Below the pieces are notes generated by a model, which was not told where the DNA came from, ran no database searches, and worked only from the letters and a program-made list of their open reading frames with translations. From the NCBI GenBank assembly GCA_946965045.2, contig OX337242.1, positions 2,480,001-2,544,000 of the forward strand: 64,000 nucleotides of DNA. The letters run 5' to 3'. Origin of the DNA: Epithemia pelagica. Taxonomy: Eukaryota; Bacillariophyta; Bacillariophyceae; Surirellales; Surirellaceae. A program made the translations under genes and the position numbers. Positions 1-10,287 of the stretch are shown in pieces (within the stretch, counting starts at the first letter, position 1; the number at the start of each line of letters is the position of its first letter).

Positions 1-2
1 GA

Positions 3-1406
3 TCGATTGATTTTGACATTTGTTTGTGCAACGACATTGCCGTGGTCAATTCCTCCTTGATTCGGGAATATTGTGCCATGGACCCCCGGATTCCAGTCTT
101 GTGCAAATGTGTCAAACAGTGGGCCAAAGCCTGCGGCATTGCCTCCGCGGCAAACAATACATGGTCGTCGTACACGTGGACCAATTTGGTCTTGATTTAT
201 TTGCAACACGTACAATTCGTACCGAACTTGCAAACTCCATGGTTGATTCGACAAGTCATTCCGAACCAAGAAGGCGACAAGGACGACCAAGCAAACGGCA
301 CCAACGAGGACAAGCAAACAAACGACACAATGCCCAGCGTAGGAAAGGAAAAGAATCGATGGCATTCCATCAATAATTTGAATACCTTTTTCTTGACGGC
401 CGATCAAGCTGAAACTGTATGGGAACGACCCAGTCCGTGGACGGACCAGGTCACTGTCGCGGCCTTGTTGTTTGGATTTTTTGAGTTTTATGCCCTGGGA
501 TTGTTTCAAACTCCCCACGACAGTGAGCATGACAAAGACGGCACCATGAAGGTTCCTCAAAAACAAGAAACCACCAAACGTTCCACTCGATCATTCCCTC
601 TCTTTGTGATTGGTTTGCGAAGAACTCCTACGACGACGGGACGAGGCATGGACAAGGATCCAACAATGTCGTCGTCATCATTGGAAGGTCCGATGATGAT
701 TCCCAAGACAGTCTTTCGCCACTGCAAATGGTCCGGCTGGGCCATTGAAGATCCCTTTGAAACATATGATTCGCACTGTCCGCACAATTTGGGCGACCAT
801 GCCGATGCCAAGGGAATGGACCGTATTCAGTACTGCCTGGAGCAGCAATATCTGTATTTGCAAAGTCTACTGGAATCGTGGTTTCAAAGGCTGGCGACCG
901 AAAAGCCGTCTCGCAATCCGAAACAGAACACTGTGAATAACGATACGACATGGATGTGGACCGAGAGCAGTGCACAAAGCAAAAGCAACAACACAAAGAC
1001 AAGGGAGAAGGACAGAGGGGAAAGGAGTCGCAAATCCAAAGGTGCCTCCCAGGAACCGAACCAACACAAAGATCCACCCGGTACGACAAGCAAACGTACG
1101 GACCAAGTACAAGATCCTTTGCCGGCGGGGCATTCCAACCAACAACACAACAAACAGGACAGTCGTACAAGTACGGACCAACCAAGCAAGCACCCGCAAC
1201 CGTCCGAACCTGCATCATCACAGGGGCGTCCGGGAAGAGGACGTGGTGGAGACAAGAGAGGTCGTGGAGCAAGCGGTCGATTCAGAGGTGATTGGGGCCG
1301 TGGTCGTGGCGGAGGTGGCGGTCGACGCCTCCCGCACAAGAACAAGAAGAAACCAAAAGAAGATCCCGGACGCAACACCGTGGACCCAGAATCCTCTACA
1401 ACCTAA
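3..1406 (+). CDS. Non-canonical poly(A)/terminal uridylyl transferase, C-terminal part (5' end outside window)
   Basis: The reading frame is already open at the window edge, so the N-terminal catalytic half (GS and Asp-triad motifs) lies upstream. The first residues match the end of the nucleotidyltransferase core (DFDIC, then NDIAVVNS). Next comes the helical central region of Cid1/TUTase/TRF4-type enzymes: LIREY, DPRIPVLCKCVKQWAK, then SSYTWTNLVLIYLQ. A PAP-associated segment follows further on (WAIEDPFE, HNLGD, then a long helix). The C-terminal about 100 residues are an RGG-rich basic tail (GRGRGG, RGRGASGRFRG) ending in Lys-rich sequence, which suggests RNA binding. Family members add U or A tails to RNA 3' ends. 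Whether this one prefers UTP or ATP cannot be told, because the nucleotide-selecting residues are not visible. Assignment to the superfamily is fairly secure. Confidence 0.75.
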   Translation, partial: SIDFDICLCNDIAVVNSSLIREYCAMDPRIPVLCKCVKQWAKACGIASAANNTWSSYTWTNLVLIYLQHVQFVPNLQTPWLIRQVIPNQEGDKDDQANGTNEDKQTNDTMPSVGKEKNRWHSINNLNTFFLTADQAETVWERPSPWTDQVTVAALLFGFFEFYALGLFQTPHDSEHDKDGTMKVPQKQETTKRSTRSFPLFVIGLRRTPTTTGRGMDKDPTMSSSSLEGPMMIPKTVFRHCKWSGWAIEDPFETYDSHCPHNLGDHADAKGMDRIQYCLEQQYLYLQSLLESWFQRLATEKPSRNPKQNTVNNDTTWMWTESSAQSKSNNTKTREKDRGERSRKSKGASQEPNQHKDPPGTTSKRTDQVQDPLPAGHSNQQHNKQDSRTSTDQPSKHPQPSEPASSQGRPGRGRGGDKRGRGASGRFRGDWGRGRGGGGGRRLPHKNKKKPKEDPGRNTVDPESSTT

Positions 1407-1938
1407 GTGCATCTGATGGACATTCAACTCGTCATGGCATCGCTGCCGTCACGCGAATTGGTCTGGGACACATGACTTGCTATTGTACTCTGGGAATGGT
1501 GAAATATCTTCATCTGACTGATTATAGACCAAGTGTTTGAGGATTTAGCACCCTCATAGCCTTCCAAACGAAGATAGATCTTGAGAGAATCCTAAAAAAA
1601 TAGATCTTGTGGCAATGCGCAGAGAAACGGCGCGTCGCCCGACGGGTACTCGCTTTTCAAAAGCTTGTTGGTGGCAGGTTGGTCGCTCTGGAAGATCCAC
1701 GTGTCGTAGTACGTAGTATTGCAGGAATCTCTCCAAACTCAACATCCATCCATCAGATATACCAAAGACCTCTCTCGACATCTTGTGGATGCAAGAGAAA
1801 GACAAAAGAAGAGGAAGACGAGAAGGAGGACGTCCAACTAAAATACGGCAAGCCTCTCGCCTTGGTGGTCCCAAGATACAAAAGATTCACACACACGTCC
1901 CACGTCCCATTGTTCGTCTAGAAGCATTGAACCACACC
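1407..1938. other. Intergenic region between transferase and IspE genes
   Basis: No convincing gene. The small open frames here have no recognisable motif and overlap one another. The stretch should hold the 3' UTR of the transferase gene and the promoter and 5' UTR of the IspE gene. Confidence 0.5.
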
Positions 1939-3475
1939 ATGACACGTGCTTTTTCTTCCTCCGTTTTGCCCCTGATGCAGTATTGGCGTGGGATGCTGGT
2001 CTGGCTCTGCTTGTGGTGTGGTGGTCCGAACCATTTTTCTTCGACCGGGTGGCAACAACAACGATCTGTTGTTCATGCCTGGACGACGACGACCCCTGCC
2101 CGTTCCTCCCCCCTCTCTTTGTTGAGGAGGAGGAGGAGGAGTCGAACCACACCATTACCCCATTCTACCACGACAACAACCACCAGCACACACCGTGTCG
2201 TGTTGCACGCTTCGGCCGACTCTGAATCTTCCAACCACAAGAAGCAGTTGACACTCTTTAGTCCGAGCAAGATCAATTTGTTTTTGCGCATTGTTCGGAA
2301 ACGACCGGATGGCTATCACGATTTGGCCAGTTTGTTTCAAGCCATTGGATTGGGCGATCGATTGGACTTGGAATTGGTGGATTCCTCACAAGACGACGTT
2401 AATGAAATTGCCTTTACGTGCAACATGCCTGGTGTACCCGTTGATGAGACGAATCTGGTCGTGCGGGCCATTCGACTCATGCAATCCAAAACCAATACGA
2501 CGACCACATCCCAATTTGCGGCGCATTTGGAAAAACAAGTTCCAGCGCAAGCAGGATTGGGGGGAGGATCGGCCAATGCCGCCACGGCCATGTGGGGTGT
2601 CAATGAATTGCTGGGACGACCGGCCACCTTGGAACAGGTACGTTGTCGTTCTATTGTTGTTCTTGGTCCAGACAGAGACAGAGAGGTCTCTCCAACGGAG
2701 TCTATGGGCCTCGATGTTCTCATGGTTTGATATAGGGCTCTTCTTGTTTCGATGCATCATCAATCGTTTCCTCAACATGGCTGTATTGTATTTATACTGT
2801 TGTTGCGTGTTTCGGTCTATTGGGGAAATATTCGTGGGACGATAAATCCTATTGTACTCTTCTGTTTCCTGTTTCTTGCTTCTACGGTAGATGGTGGAAT
2901 GGTCGGGTGAATTGGGGAGTGACATTACCTTCTTTTTGAGTCGAGGAACGGCCTATTGCACCGGCCGGGGAGAAATTATGGACGCTCTTGATCCGCCCTT
3001 TGGTAGTACGCAAAAGGTGTGTATTGTCAAACCCGACATTGGCTTGTCCACACCGTCTGTCTTTCAAGCCTTGCAATACGATCAACTCAGTCCCCTGGAT
3101 GCCGACGAGGTCTTGTTGCCAGCCTTTTTGCAACACCCCGACGCGGTGACCCACGTCTCGTACGACTATTTTGTCAATGATTTGGAACCACCGGCCTTTT
3201 CCTGTATTCCAGCCTTGCAAACCCTCAAAGACGTTTTGTTGGAAACGCCGGGATTGGACCATGTTCTCATGTCGGGCAGTGGGACCAGTATTTATTGTTT
3301 GGGGGAACCCAAGGATATGGATACCTTACTGCAACAATTGTCCGAGGCCGCGCAAGCGTCGTCCTTGACGGTACAAGTATTTGGTACCGAATTTGTCAGT
3401 CGACCCGACCAGGAATGGTATTCCTTCCCCGCGACACCCACCACAGTCCACACGACTGCGGCGACGACCTCTTGA
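1939..3475 (+). CDS. ispE: 4-diphosphocytidyl-2-C-methyl-D-erythritol kinase, plastid-targeted; intron 2638-2890
   Basis: IspE/CMK phosphorylates the 2-hydroxyl of CDP-methylerythritol with ATP in the plastid MEP isoprenoid pathway. GHMP-kinase signatures are visible: the N-terminal substrate motif SPSKINLFLRIVRKRPDGYH, the glycine-rich ATP loop PAQAGLGGGSANAA, and the C-terminal glycine motif LMSGSGTS. The coding sequence is split by a 253-nt intron (CAG|GTACGT ... GGTAG|ATG, phase 0), which joins LEQ to MVEWSGELGSDITFFL, as the family requires. The start at 1939 gives a hydrophobic stretch followed by a Ser/Thr/Arg-rich, acidic-poor segment after VVHA|W. This resembles a diatom signal peptide plus transit peptide, although the aromatic +1 residue is Trp rather than the usual Phe. 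Upstream in-frame codons lack a better start. The C-terminus is complete. Confidence 0.88.
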
Positions 3476-3955
3476 CCGGAGAGAACAACATGCAGTTCTG
3501 AAACACCACACACATAAGTGTCGTACTAAAATCTGAATGTCTTTGACAGACCGCCGCTCTGGTCTGATATGTTAACTACAAGTGTGATTGTATAGAGAAT
3601 CTTTGAATCTCAGTAGAATCATTCTAGGTGGAGAGGACTCACTCATCCCATGTCCTTTTGCAATTATGCTCTAGCACAAGTGCAGTAATAGCTCTAGAGT
3701 AGTAGACAAACAGTTCAACGATTATTAATGTATACGTGTGAGTCGATAGATTCTAGTTCTCTTGACAACGACGACTTGTGGACAGTGTCCTTGGTATCCC
3801 TGAGCCATTCCTTTAATGGCACATGCAGCAGAAGTCTTGCTGCACCAACAATACACTATAGTAAATCTTGTGCCTTGACGATCCGTATCGGGTGAATTCC
3901 CTGGCTCTTCTCTCCGAGAGCTTATTGTGGCGAGTTGTATGGATGGTTGCCTTGT
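3476..3955. other. Intergenic, tail-to-tail
   Basis: Lies between the 3' end of ispE and the 3' end of the minus-strand glycosyltransferase gene. It should contain both 3' UTRs. No RNA gene or repeat was recognised. Confidence 0.5.
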
Positions 3956-5305
3956 TTAATTGGTCTCGGCCACTCCAGCCGCCACCGCAAAAGGATTCCA
4001 CAAATCCTTGTTGAGGCCATTGGGCAACCATGGCTTCTTTTCTCCATCAAAATGCAAAAAGACGGCTTGGTCCAAACATTCTTGATTGGCCTGTTGGAAT
4101 CCCAAATCTCCGCAGTAGGCCGACACATCCAAGGGTCTCCATCCATAACCGGCTCCCAACAACATCATCATGGGTTGCGTTCCATACTTCCAGTGTCCTG
4201 GATCGGCACGCAAATGTTCGGCTTGCAAAAAGGTCAAACCCGTCTTGACCTTGCGAGCACGCCATTGTTCCAAATCCAAGAAAATGACACCATCGTTAAA
4301 GGATTGTCCTTCCAACTGCAGTGTCGTATTGAATCGCATTTCCATGAGGGCCGACAATTCTTGAGGGTGCATGTAAAAGCGACCAAAGCGAGCCTGTTCC
4401 ACAAAGGAACTCATAATCTCGTTGGAACCAGAATCTTGAGGAAAGGCTTGATTCCACACAGGCTGCAAGGGCTTGCGCAAAATGACATCGCAATCGGTCC
4501 AGACCACCTTTTGCACATGACTGGGCAAGATATCCGTCAAGTAAAAGCGAGCAAAGTTGAGGACGGTCGACAAGCGTCGGGCTCGTTGGACGTCACAGCC
4601 TTCCAATCCGGCACAGGCGGCCGATTGTTCGCCAGCCACCACCTTGACGAGACTTCGCGCGGCGGCGGCTTCGTCGGCCTTCCATTCCACACAGGCCGCC
4701 ATGGAGGAGTACCGGGGATGCACCAAATCGTGACAGGCCTCCCCGTCGGGACCGGGCAAGTGAATGACGTAGACAAAGGTGCGGGGAGAATTGGTTTGGA
4801 CCGAGGCCAACAAGGGCGCGGCGACCTTCATGGCCTTGGAGTCGGCGGCAATCGCCCAATGCATTGTGGCACTGGAAGAAGCGCTGCGCACGTAGGAAGC
4901 CAGGGGAGTCACATAGTAGGAAGGGCCGACAGAAGTTCCCGATTCCATAAAGAAGCAACACAAGAGGCCGAGTGTAACGGTAATCATACACAACCAGGTC
5001 CCTCTCTTGCGGTTAGTGGCACCATTCATGAGCCACGCACTGGAGAAACGCTGACGCTTGACATCCTTCTCCAATTGATCGTCTTGGCAGCACTGGCAGC
5101 CGCCATTTTCGTCCGCCAACAGGGGAGACGAGGTCGACGAAGACAGGGATCCTCCCATGTCGTCCAAGCCATCCGACACGGACGAGGTGGGACTGGGATG
5201 GCGAACGTCTTCCACCATGACCAAACTGGATTGACGCTTGGTAGTAGTGAATTTCTTGGTGGCCGCATTGGGGCTGGACGGATTCATATTTTGGTTAACG
5301 AACAT
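3956..5305 (-). CDS. Glycosyltransferase family 8-like type II membrane protein
   Basis: A 449-residue protein with a Ser/Thr-rich cytosolic N-terminus (about 100 residues) and a CQCC cluster near residue 70. One membrane anchor (WLCMITVTLGLLCCFF, about residues 107-122) is followed by a lumenal catalytic domain. GT8 hallmarks appear in order: a nucleotide-sugar region opening with MHWAIAADSKAMKVAAPLL; LNFARFYLTDILP followed by the metal-binding DxD (VVWTDCDVIL); SFNDGVIFLDLEQWR; and the C-terminal HFDGEKKPW. This order matches galacturonosyltransferase-like (GATL) and related Golgi enzymes that use UDP-sugars and Mn2+. It probably works on Golgi glycans or cell-wall polysaccharide. The acceptor cannot be deduced. 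The Met at 5305 is used; Met7 is an alternative. Confidence 0.78.
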   Translation of the reverse strand: MFVNQNMNPSSPNAATKKFTTTKRQSSLVMVEDVRHPSPTSSVSDGLDDMGGSLSSSTSSPLLADENGGCQCCQDDQLEKDVKRQRFSSAWLMNGATNRKRGTWLCMITVTLGLLCCFFMESGTSVGPSYYVTPLASYVRSASSSATMHWAIAADSKAMKVAAPLLASVQTNSPRTFVYVIHLPGPDGEACHDLVHPRYSSMAACVEWKADEAAAARSLVKVVAGEQSAACAGLEGCDVQRARRLSTVLNFARFYLTDILPSHVQKVVWTDCDVILRKPLQPVWNQAFPQDSGSNEIMSSFVEQARFGRFYMHPQELSALMEMRFNTTLQLEGQSFNDGVIFLDLEQWRARKVKTGLTFLQAEHLRADPGHWKYGTQPMMMLLGAGYGWRPLDVSAYCGDLGFQQANQECLDQAVFLHFDGEKKPWLPNGLNKDLWNPFAVAAGVAETN

Positions 5306-6541
5306 GATACTTCAAGGAAACAATCTGCCAACAATGATAACAACAACAATCAGAGCAAGAGATGTGAGACACAGAGTTCACGAGTATGCAAGATCAGGGT
5401 ATGATGACTCTATCAAGCTCTTTCACGAGATGTTTTTCTTCCAAAAACCACCTAGTGGTTGTCACACATCCAAAAACCCAACTGCCGACCAACTTGGAAG
5501 GAAGGAAACACCAAGATCGGGACTAGCGAGCCGCCGTCTCTGCCATGGTGACATGTATGCACACGAGTTTTCACACACAGTTTGGCAAAGCAACCTTCTT
5601 ACCTGTTGGATTCTAGTTTGGTTTTCAAAAAATAGTGTTTGGATTCTTCGTCGCATGATTTCCATTTAGTGAGAGGGGCCTGCCAAGGCATTGGCCTCTT
5701 GTTGCCGAGGCGCCGATCTTTTTCGCCTCCTTTGGCATTGCCTGCACTATACTCCTGAGCGCTATTCGCTTGAATTGAATCGGCGAATCCATTCCGTGCA
5801 TTTGGCTTTTTTCATTTATCCACTTCTCCAAAAGGAAAGGAAGGTCCGTGTTCACCATCGATGAGGCATCGGAAATTTCCAGGACCGGGCACCGAAAGAA
5901 TCCAAATCAGGCAGACGGTATCTTCCTGGGGGAAGCGGAGAAGGCACGAGGTTCCGCCACGGAGGTGTGTCCCGTGCTGAGACAACGTAGCAACAGTACT
6001 GGGCATACGCAGCTTCTGCTTCGTTCGCACAGTGCAGCCTCTGGTTGGACGCGCCGGTAGAACTGCGACAGCGACGGGATTCCCCTCGTGTCCACACAAA
6101 GACTTTTAGCAAACTAGCCTAATCTAGAACAAATAAGAGCCATGGCTATACTGGAGAACCTGATAGCACTGGGTTTTCTGATATTGATACGACAGCATTA
6201 CGAGAATTTTTTACACAACTAGGCGTGTCACATGAATTGGAAGGGACGAAACGATTCTAGTCTATCTAACAGTTTCTTATTATTTATTCCTTGGTACTTT
6301 CTGTCGCATACCTTTGTCAAAGCAGCTGCTGGCTTCGACGTGCGTTTGCTTTTTGTTTGTATTGGTGGGGGAAGTTGATGTGCGACACTTTCATCTGTTG
6401 CGTAACATCCCCCAAGAAAACAATTCCATGGATCACCGCTCAGGATTGTCTTTCTGTCGGACTGTCTGTGGGGGAAGTTCGACTGTGCCCCGTCTGTTCC
6501 GTTTCTAGCTAGGTAGTCGCTTTCTGGTCTCTTCTATCACG
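5306..6541. other. Non-coding or unresolved 1.2-kb stretch
   Basis: Several short open frames on both strands have no recognisable domain, and none is clearly better than chance. The left part must contain the promoter of the glycosyltransferase gene. The right part precedes the broken DUF1996 copy and may include its lost 5' exon, but no signal peptide similar to that of the intact copy was found. Confidence 0.4.
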
Positions 6542-6568
6542 TCGGACTTAGAGGTCGCGTTTGATTCA

Positions 6569-7821
6569 TTGTGTGACGTCAAGTGTTTGAGTGATCACAT
6601 GCATACCTTTTATGGCGGTAAATCTCTCTGGCCGACGAAGTCTTTTGATGACCTTGTCGCTCTCAGTGCATCCGAAACGAGTGGTCCCATTGAGGAAAAC
6701 AAGAGTTTGTATTGGCATCCGTCTATTTACCATGTTGACGAGAATGGGAACTATCAAATTCAAGAAACGACCTTGAGTGTCTATTATATTTGGGACCCCA
6801 ATGACACTAATGTGACCGCTTTTCCTCCTGGTTTTGCCATGATTGCTGGACGAGGAGAAGAAATCGATACAAGAGCTGAATATGGAAATGCAATGACGAC
6901 GAATCCACGAATGTTCCATTTTTTCCTTCGGAACAGTGCATTGGAGAGTTCAACATTGGTTGCCGTATGCCCAACTGCTGGAACGGACAAGATAGGACTC
7001 CGAATGACGACCATGTCACGTATTCCGAAGAAGGCGGCAATGAAATTTCCGATCCTTGTCCAGATGGCTATTTTAAGATTCCCCAACTTTGGATTTTTAT
7101 CAATCTGATTGGCGATTACAAGGGCAGAACTCATGTGTTTACGGATGGTTCTCAGAAATTGCACATTGACTATCTCAATGGATGGGATGACGGCTCACTT
7201 GAACAGGCTTTGCGAAATTGTGATACCGGGTTCTTTTCTCCAGAGGGAGGGACAGTATGTCCTCAGTTTACATACAAGGCCGATGAACATCGAAATGTGG
7301 CGCCATTTCCAACGACCACTGAAATTTCTCCCGAAGCCGTGACGAATATTACCAGTTTGCAGCGCAAGTCTTCTTCTCCTCCTACCACCCCAGGAACTTG
7401 TCCCATCGGTGACGAGCCCCTTTCTGTATCTCCTTCCTCTCCGTCGGATGGTGGGTCTTCTACAGCTTCACCTACTTCATCTCCCACTTCGTCTCCCACT
7501 TCATCTCCGACATCTTTGCGAACGCCTTCCCCCACGGTCGCGGCTACTCCTTCCCCGACGGTCCCGACGGCGGATTCCACTGTGGAGTGTGACGAAGAAG
7601 CTTGCTTTACGGCATTTGACGAATGCGAAGGGAATTCCGAGACGTACTGTGACAATCGATTTTTCGACTGTGAAGATTTTTGCTTCGACGAAGAAGCGGA
7701 TGATCCAGCTTGCTTTGAAGAATGTGACGATTTATTGGATGACTGCATGGATATAGAGATTGGAGTTTGCGAAGCTGATGAAGCGACCTGTCTATCCGTG
7801 TGTGACGAGGAGGAACCCTGA
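6569..7821 (+). pseudogene. DUF1996-type secreted protein, broken and 5'-truncated copy
   Basis: Paralogue of the gene at 8665-10287. The similarity starts abruptly at CLSDHMHTFYGG, and the signal peptide and first mature residues present in the intact copy are missing. The first frame runs through AFPPGFAMIAG and then loses register near 6885-6895. Where the intact copy has 9 nt between the Tyr and Cys codons (AEYDMTC), this copy has 5, a net 4-nt loss. The correct reading (KCNDDEST ... PNCWNG) continues in another frame to 7821. The second half is well preserved, with a short Pro/Thr/Ser stalk (PTSSPTSSPTSSP) and the acidic Cys-rich C-terminal domain. Either a pseudogene or a gene with an assembly error; the missing 5' end favours pseudogene. 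Confidence 0.7.
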
Positions 7822-8601
7822 TCCGGTGACCAGAACAAACAAAAAGAAACGGTGTTTGCTGAAGTAAAAAGACGTGTTGCCGTAACACCAGGCGGACATG
7901 CTGTGATCACCAATTGGCTCGTTGCAACGAAAACCAGATCCAAATGAAAGTAGAACGAAAAACAAAGTAATCCATTCCTTGATTGATCATGTTGTGTCGT
8001 TTTTGTGGTCGAAGCTCAAACCGCCGAAAGGCTATTTCATGATTGTTTGTACTGCTCATCATCAAAAGCACATCTATGCGGAACACATTTCCCTGCACCT
8101 ATTATGCGCCAAAATATAAGTCTCTCGAGTTCAAATTCCATTTGCATCCTGTTTTTGCTATGATCTCCAGTGGTTTTGGCTTCATGAAGATGGAGCGATT
8201 GACTGTTCCGTGGTGTGTGGTTGTTGGGTGTTGGGCGTTGTGGTTTATGCATTCGTTAGTCTGGCAGGCCAAGGCCCTACAAGTATGTGTCTCAAGTTTT
8301 CATCCCCCAAACTTTTGGACGCACTTCGGTCGCTTAAGATCCTCCAGGAGATCCTCTACTCCTACTCCTACTCTCTACGGTAGAGTAGGAGTAAGTAGCC
8401 ATTTCGAGTCCCGAGAGTTGAGACGAAAATAGATATGCCTTCTTTCTCGGGAACGCAGAACTCGGCAATACAAAAGATTTCTACTTAGCGCCGAGGTCTA
8501 GGGGGATAAATGAAACCAGGCTAAATTCTTCATCAGCTCCCGATAGAGATGTCTGTCACCAAATTTCTCATGTCCCAGTCCCAGCAGTCGTTTTGCTAGA
8601 G
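7822..8601. other. Intergenic with a 12-bp-stem hairpin
   Basis: Separates the two DUF1996 copies. It holds an inverted repeat with arms 8363-8374 and 8382-8393 (TACTCCTACTCT / AGAGTAGGAGTA, 7-nt loop). An open frame at 8159-8432 begins with a hydrophobic, signal-like stretch but then runs into the hairpin sequence, so it is not annotated as a gene. Confidence 0.5.
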
Positions 8602-8664
8602 ATGTGCTCCTGTGCTCACAATTTCCATTGGCAACAATCTGTGCTCCTGCTGCTCCTCAAGATC

Positions 8665-10287
8665 ATGAAACTACCTATCACCTCCAAGACGTTTGCCGGC
8701 CTGAGTGCCAGTATCATTCTATCCACCATTCTCACTCCTCATGAGGTTCATGCATCCGTGTTTGATCTGGGTTTTACCAACATTGGCCATGCCCGAGTCG
8801 ACCCAATCTTGAATCAGCAGTGCTTGAGTGATCACATGCATACCTTTTATGGTGGCAAATCTCTGTGGCCGACCACGTCGTTTGATGACCTTGTCGCTCT
8901 CAATGCATCCGAAACGAGTGGTCCTATTGAGGAAAACAAGAGTTTGTATTGGCATCCGTCTATTTACCATGTGGACGAAAATGGGAACTATCAAATTCAA
9001 GAAACGACCATGAATGTGTACTACATTTGGGACCCTGCCGATCCCAATGTCACGGCTTTTTCTCCCGGGTTTGCCATGATTGCTGGACGGGGAGGCGCGG
9101 ATCGAAGGGCAGAATACGACATGACGTGTAATGACACGGCGGCCCGTTCCTTCTTTCATCCGGAACCATGCACGAATGGAGAGTTCAATATTCATTTTCG
9201 CATGCCAAATTGCTGGAATGGGAAAGACAGGACTCCCAGTGACGACCATGTGACTTACTCGCAAGGTGGCGGCAATGAAGTCTCGGATCCCTGTCCTGAT
9301 GGCTTTACTAAGATTCCGCAACTGTGGATCTTTATTAATCTGCTTTCCGAATACAAGGGTGGTACTTACATGTTTGCGGATGGTTCTCAGAAATTGCACA
9401 TTGATTATCTTAATGGATGGGAAGAAGGGACACTCGAACAGGCTCTGCTGAATTGCGATACTGGAATCATGGATCCAGTTGGAGGGTCGGCCTGTCCTCA
9501 ACAGTTTACGTACAAAGACGATGAGGATCGAGACATAGCGCCCTTTCCGACGACCACGGAAATTTCTGCGGAAGCCGTAACGAATATTCCCAGTTTACAG
9601 CGCAAATCTCCCTTGACGAGCGCAGGAAATTGTTCTGCAGGGGATGAGCCCCTTTCCGTGTCGCCTCCTTCCAAATTGACTCCATCCCCAACTCTTTCTC
9701 CGACCGCTGTACCGACACCATCCGCGGCCACGCCACTGCCGACAGCAGCCCCTTCATTCAGGCCAACCTTGTCTCCCACAATGTCACCTACGCGTTCCCC
9801 CACTGCCTGGCCGACACCATCTCCCACGACGCGTCAGCCTACATTCGCCCCCAGTCTTCGGCCGACTCAATCTCCAACAACAGTCATACCCACTCGGTTC
9901 CCAACAACTACACCAACTTCTTCCCCGACCGATGCACCGAGTCATTCTCCGACAGCTGCGCCAACTCCATTGCCTACGACCGTCATGCCGTCCTCGTCAC
10001 CTACGGCTCGTCCTTCCTCCAACACTGCATCTCCATCCGAGTCCATCTTGCCGTGTGATGCACAAGCCTGTTTTGTTGCCTTTGATGAGTGCATGGGCCA
10101 TGTGCAGACGTATTGCGATGGACAAATTCTGGACTGTGGAGAGCTGTGCCTTGTGGAAGAGGACGAAGTGAATCACGATGCTTGCTTTGACGGCTGTCAT
10201 GATCAATTTGATGACTGCATGATCATGGGCTTTGGAATTTGTGAGGATGCCGAACTCGACTGTCTTGCTGTATGTGTCGAACCTTGA
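8665..10287 (+). CDS. Secreted DUF1996-domain protein with Pro/Thr/Ser stalk and Cys-rich tail
   Basis: The chosen ATG gives a good signal peptide (KLPITSKTFAGLSASIILS ... VHA|SV). An earlier in-frame ATG at 8602 is possible. The DUF1996 domain follows: DPILNQQCLSDHMHTFYGG, then ENKSLYWHPSIY, AFSPGFAMIAG, MPNCWNGKDRT, PQLWIFINL, and HIDYLNGWEEGTLEQALLNC. Residues from about 335 to 470 are a mucin-like stalk of PTxSPT repeats, likely O-glycosylated. The last about 75 residues hold about ten Cys in an acidic domain (CDAQACFVAFDEC ... CEDAELDCLAVC) that is not recognised. DUF1996 occurs in fungal and algal extracellular proteins and its biochemical role is unknown. The layout suggests an apoplastic or cell-wall/frustule-associated protein. 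The neighbouring broken copy shows local duplication. Confidence 0.8.
   Translation: MKLPITSKTFAGLSASIILSTILTPHEVHASVFDLGFTNIGHARVDPILNQQCLSDHMHTFYGGKSLWPTTSFDDLVALNASETSGPIEENKSLYWHPSIYHVDENGNYQIQETTMNVYYIWDPADPNVTAFSPGFAMIAGRGGADRRAEYDMTCNDTAARSFFHPEPCTNGEFNIHFRMPNCWNGKDRTPSDDHVTYSQGGGNEVSDPCPDGFTKIPQLWIFINLLSEYKGGTYMFADGSQKLHIDYLNGWEEGTLEQALLNCDTGIMDPVGGSACPQQFTYKDDEDRDIAPFPTTTEISAEAVTNIPSLQRKSPLTSAGNCSAGDEPLSVSPPSKLTPSPTLSPTAVPTPSAATPLPTAAPSFRPTLSPTMSPTRSPTAWPTPSPTTRQPTFAPSLRPTQSPTTVIPTRFPTTTPTSSPTDAPSHSPTAAPTPLPTTVMPSSSPTARPSSNTASPSESILPCDAQACFVAFDECMGHVQTYCDGQILDCGELCLVEEDEVNHDACFDGCHDQFDDCMIMGFGICEDAELDCLAVCVEP

Noticed and set aside
5812-6112. Minus-strand frames of 77-95 codons
   Set aside because: No recognisable domain, overlapping in two frames, and no transcript signal that I can see.
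8159-8432. Plus-strand frame starting with a hydrophobic, signal-like segment
   Set aside because: It runs straight into a simple hairpin repeat and ends without any domain. It could be a 5' exon of something, but no partner exon was found.
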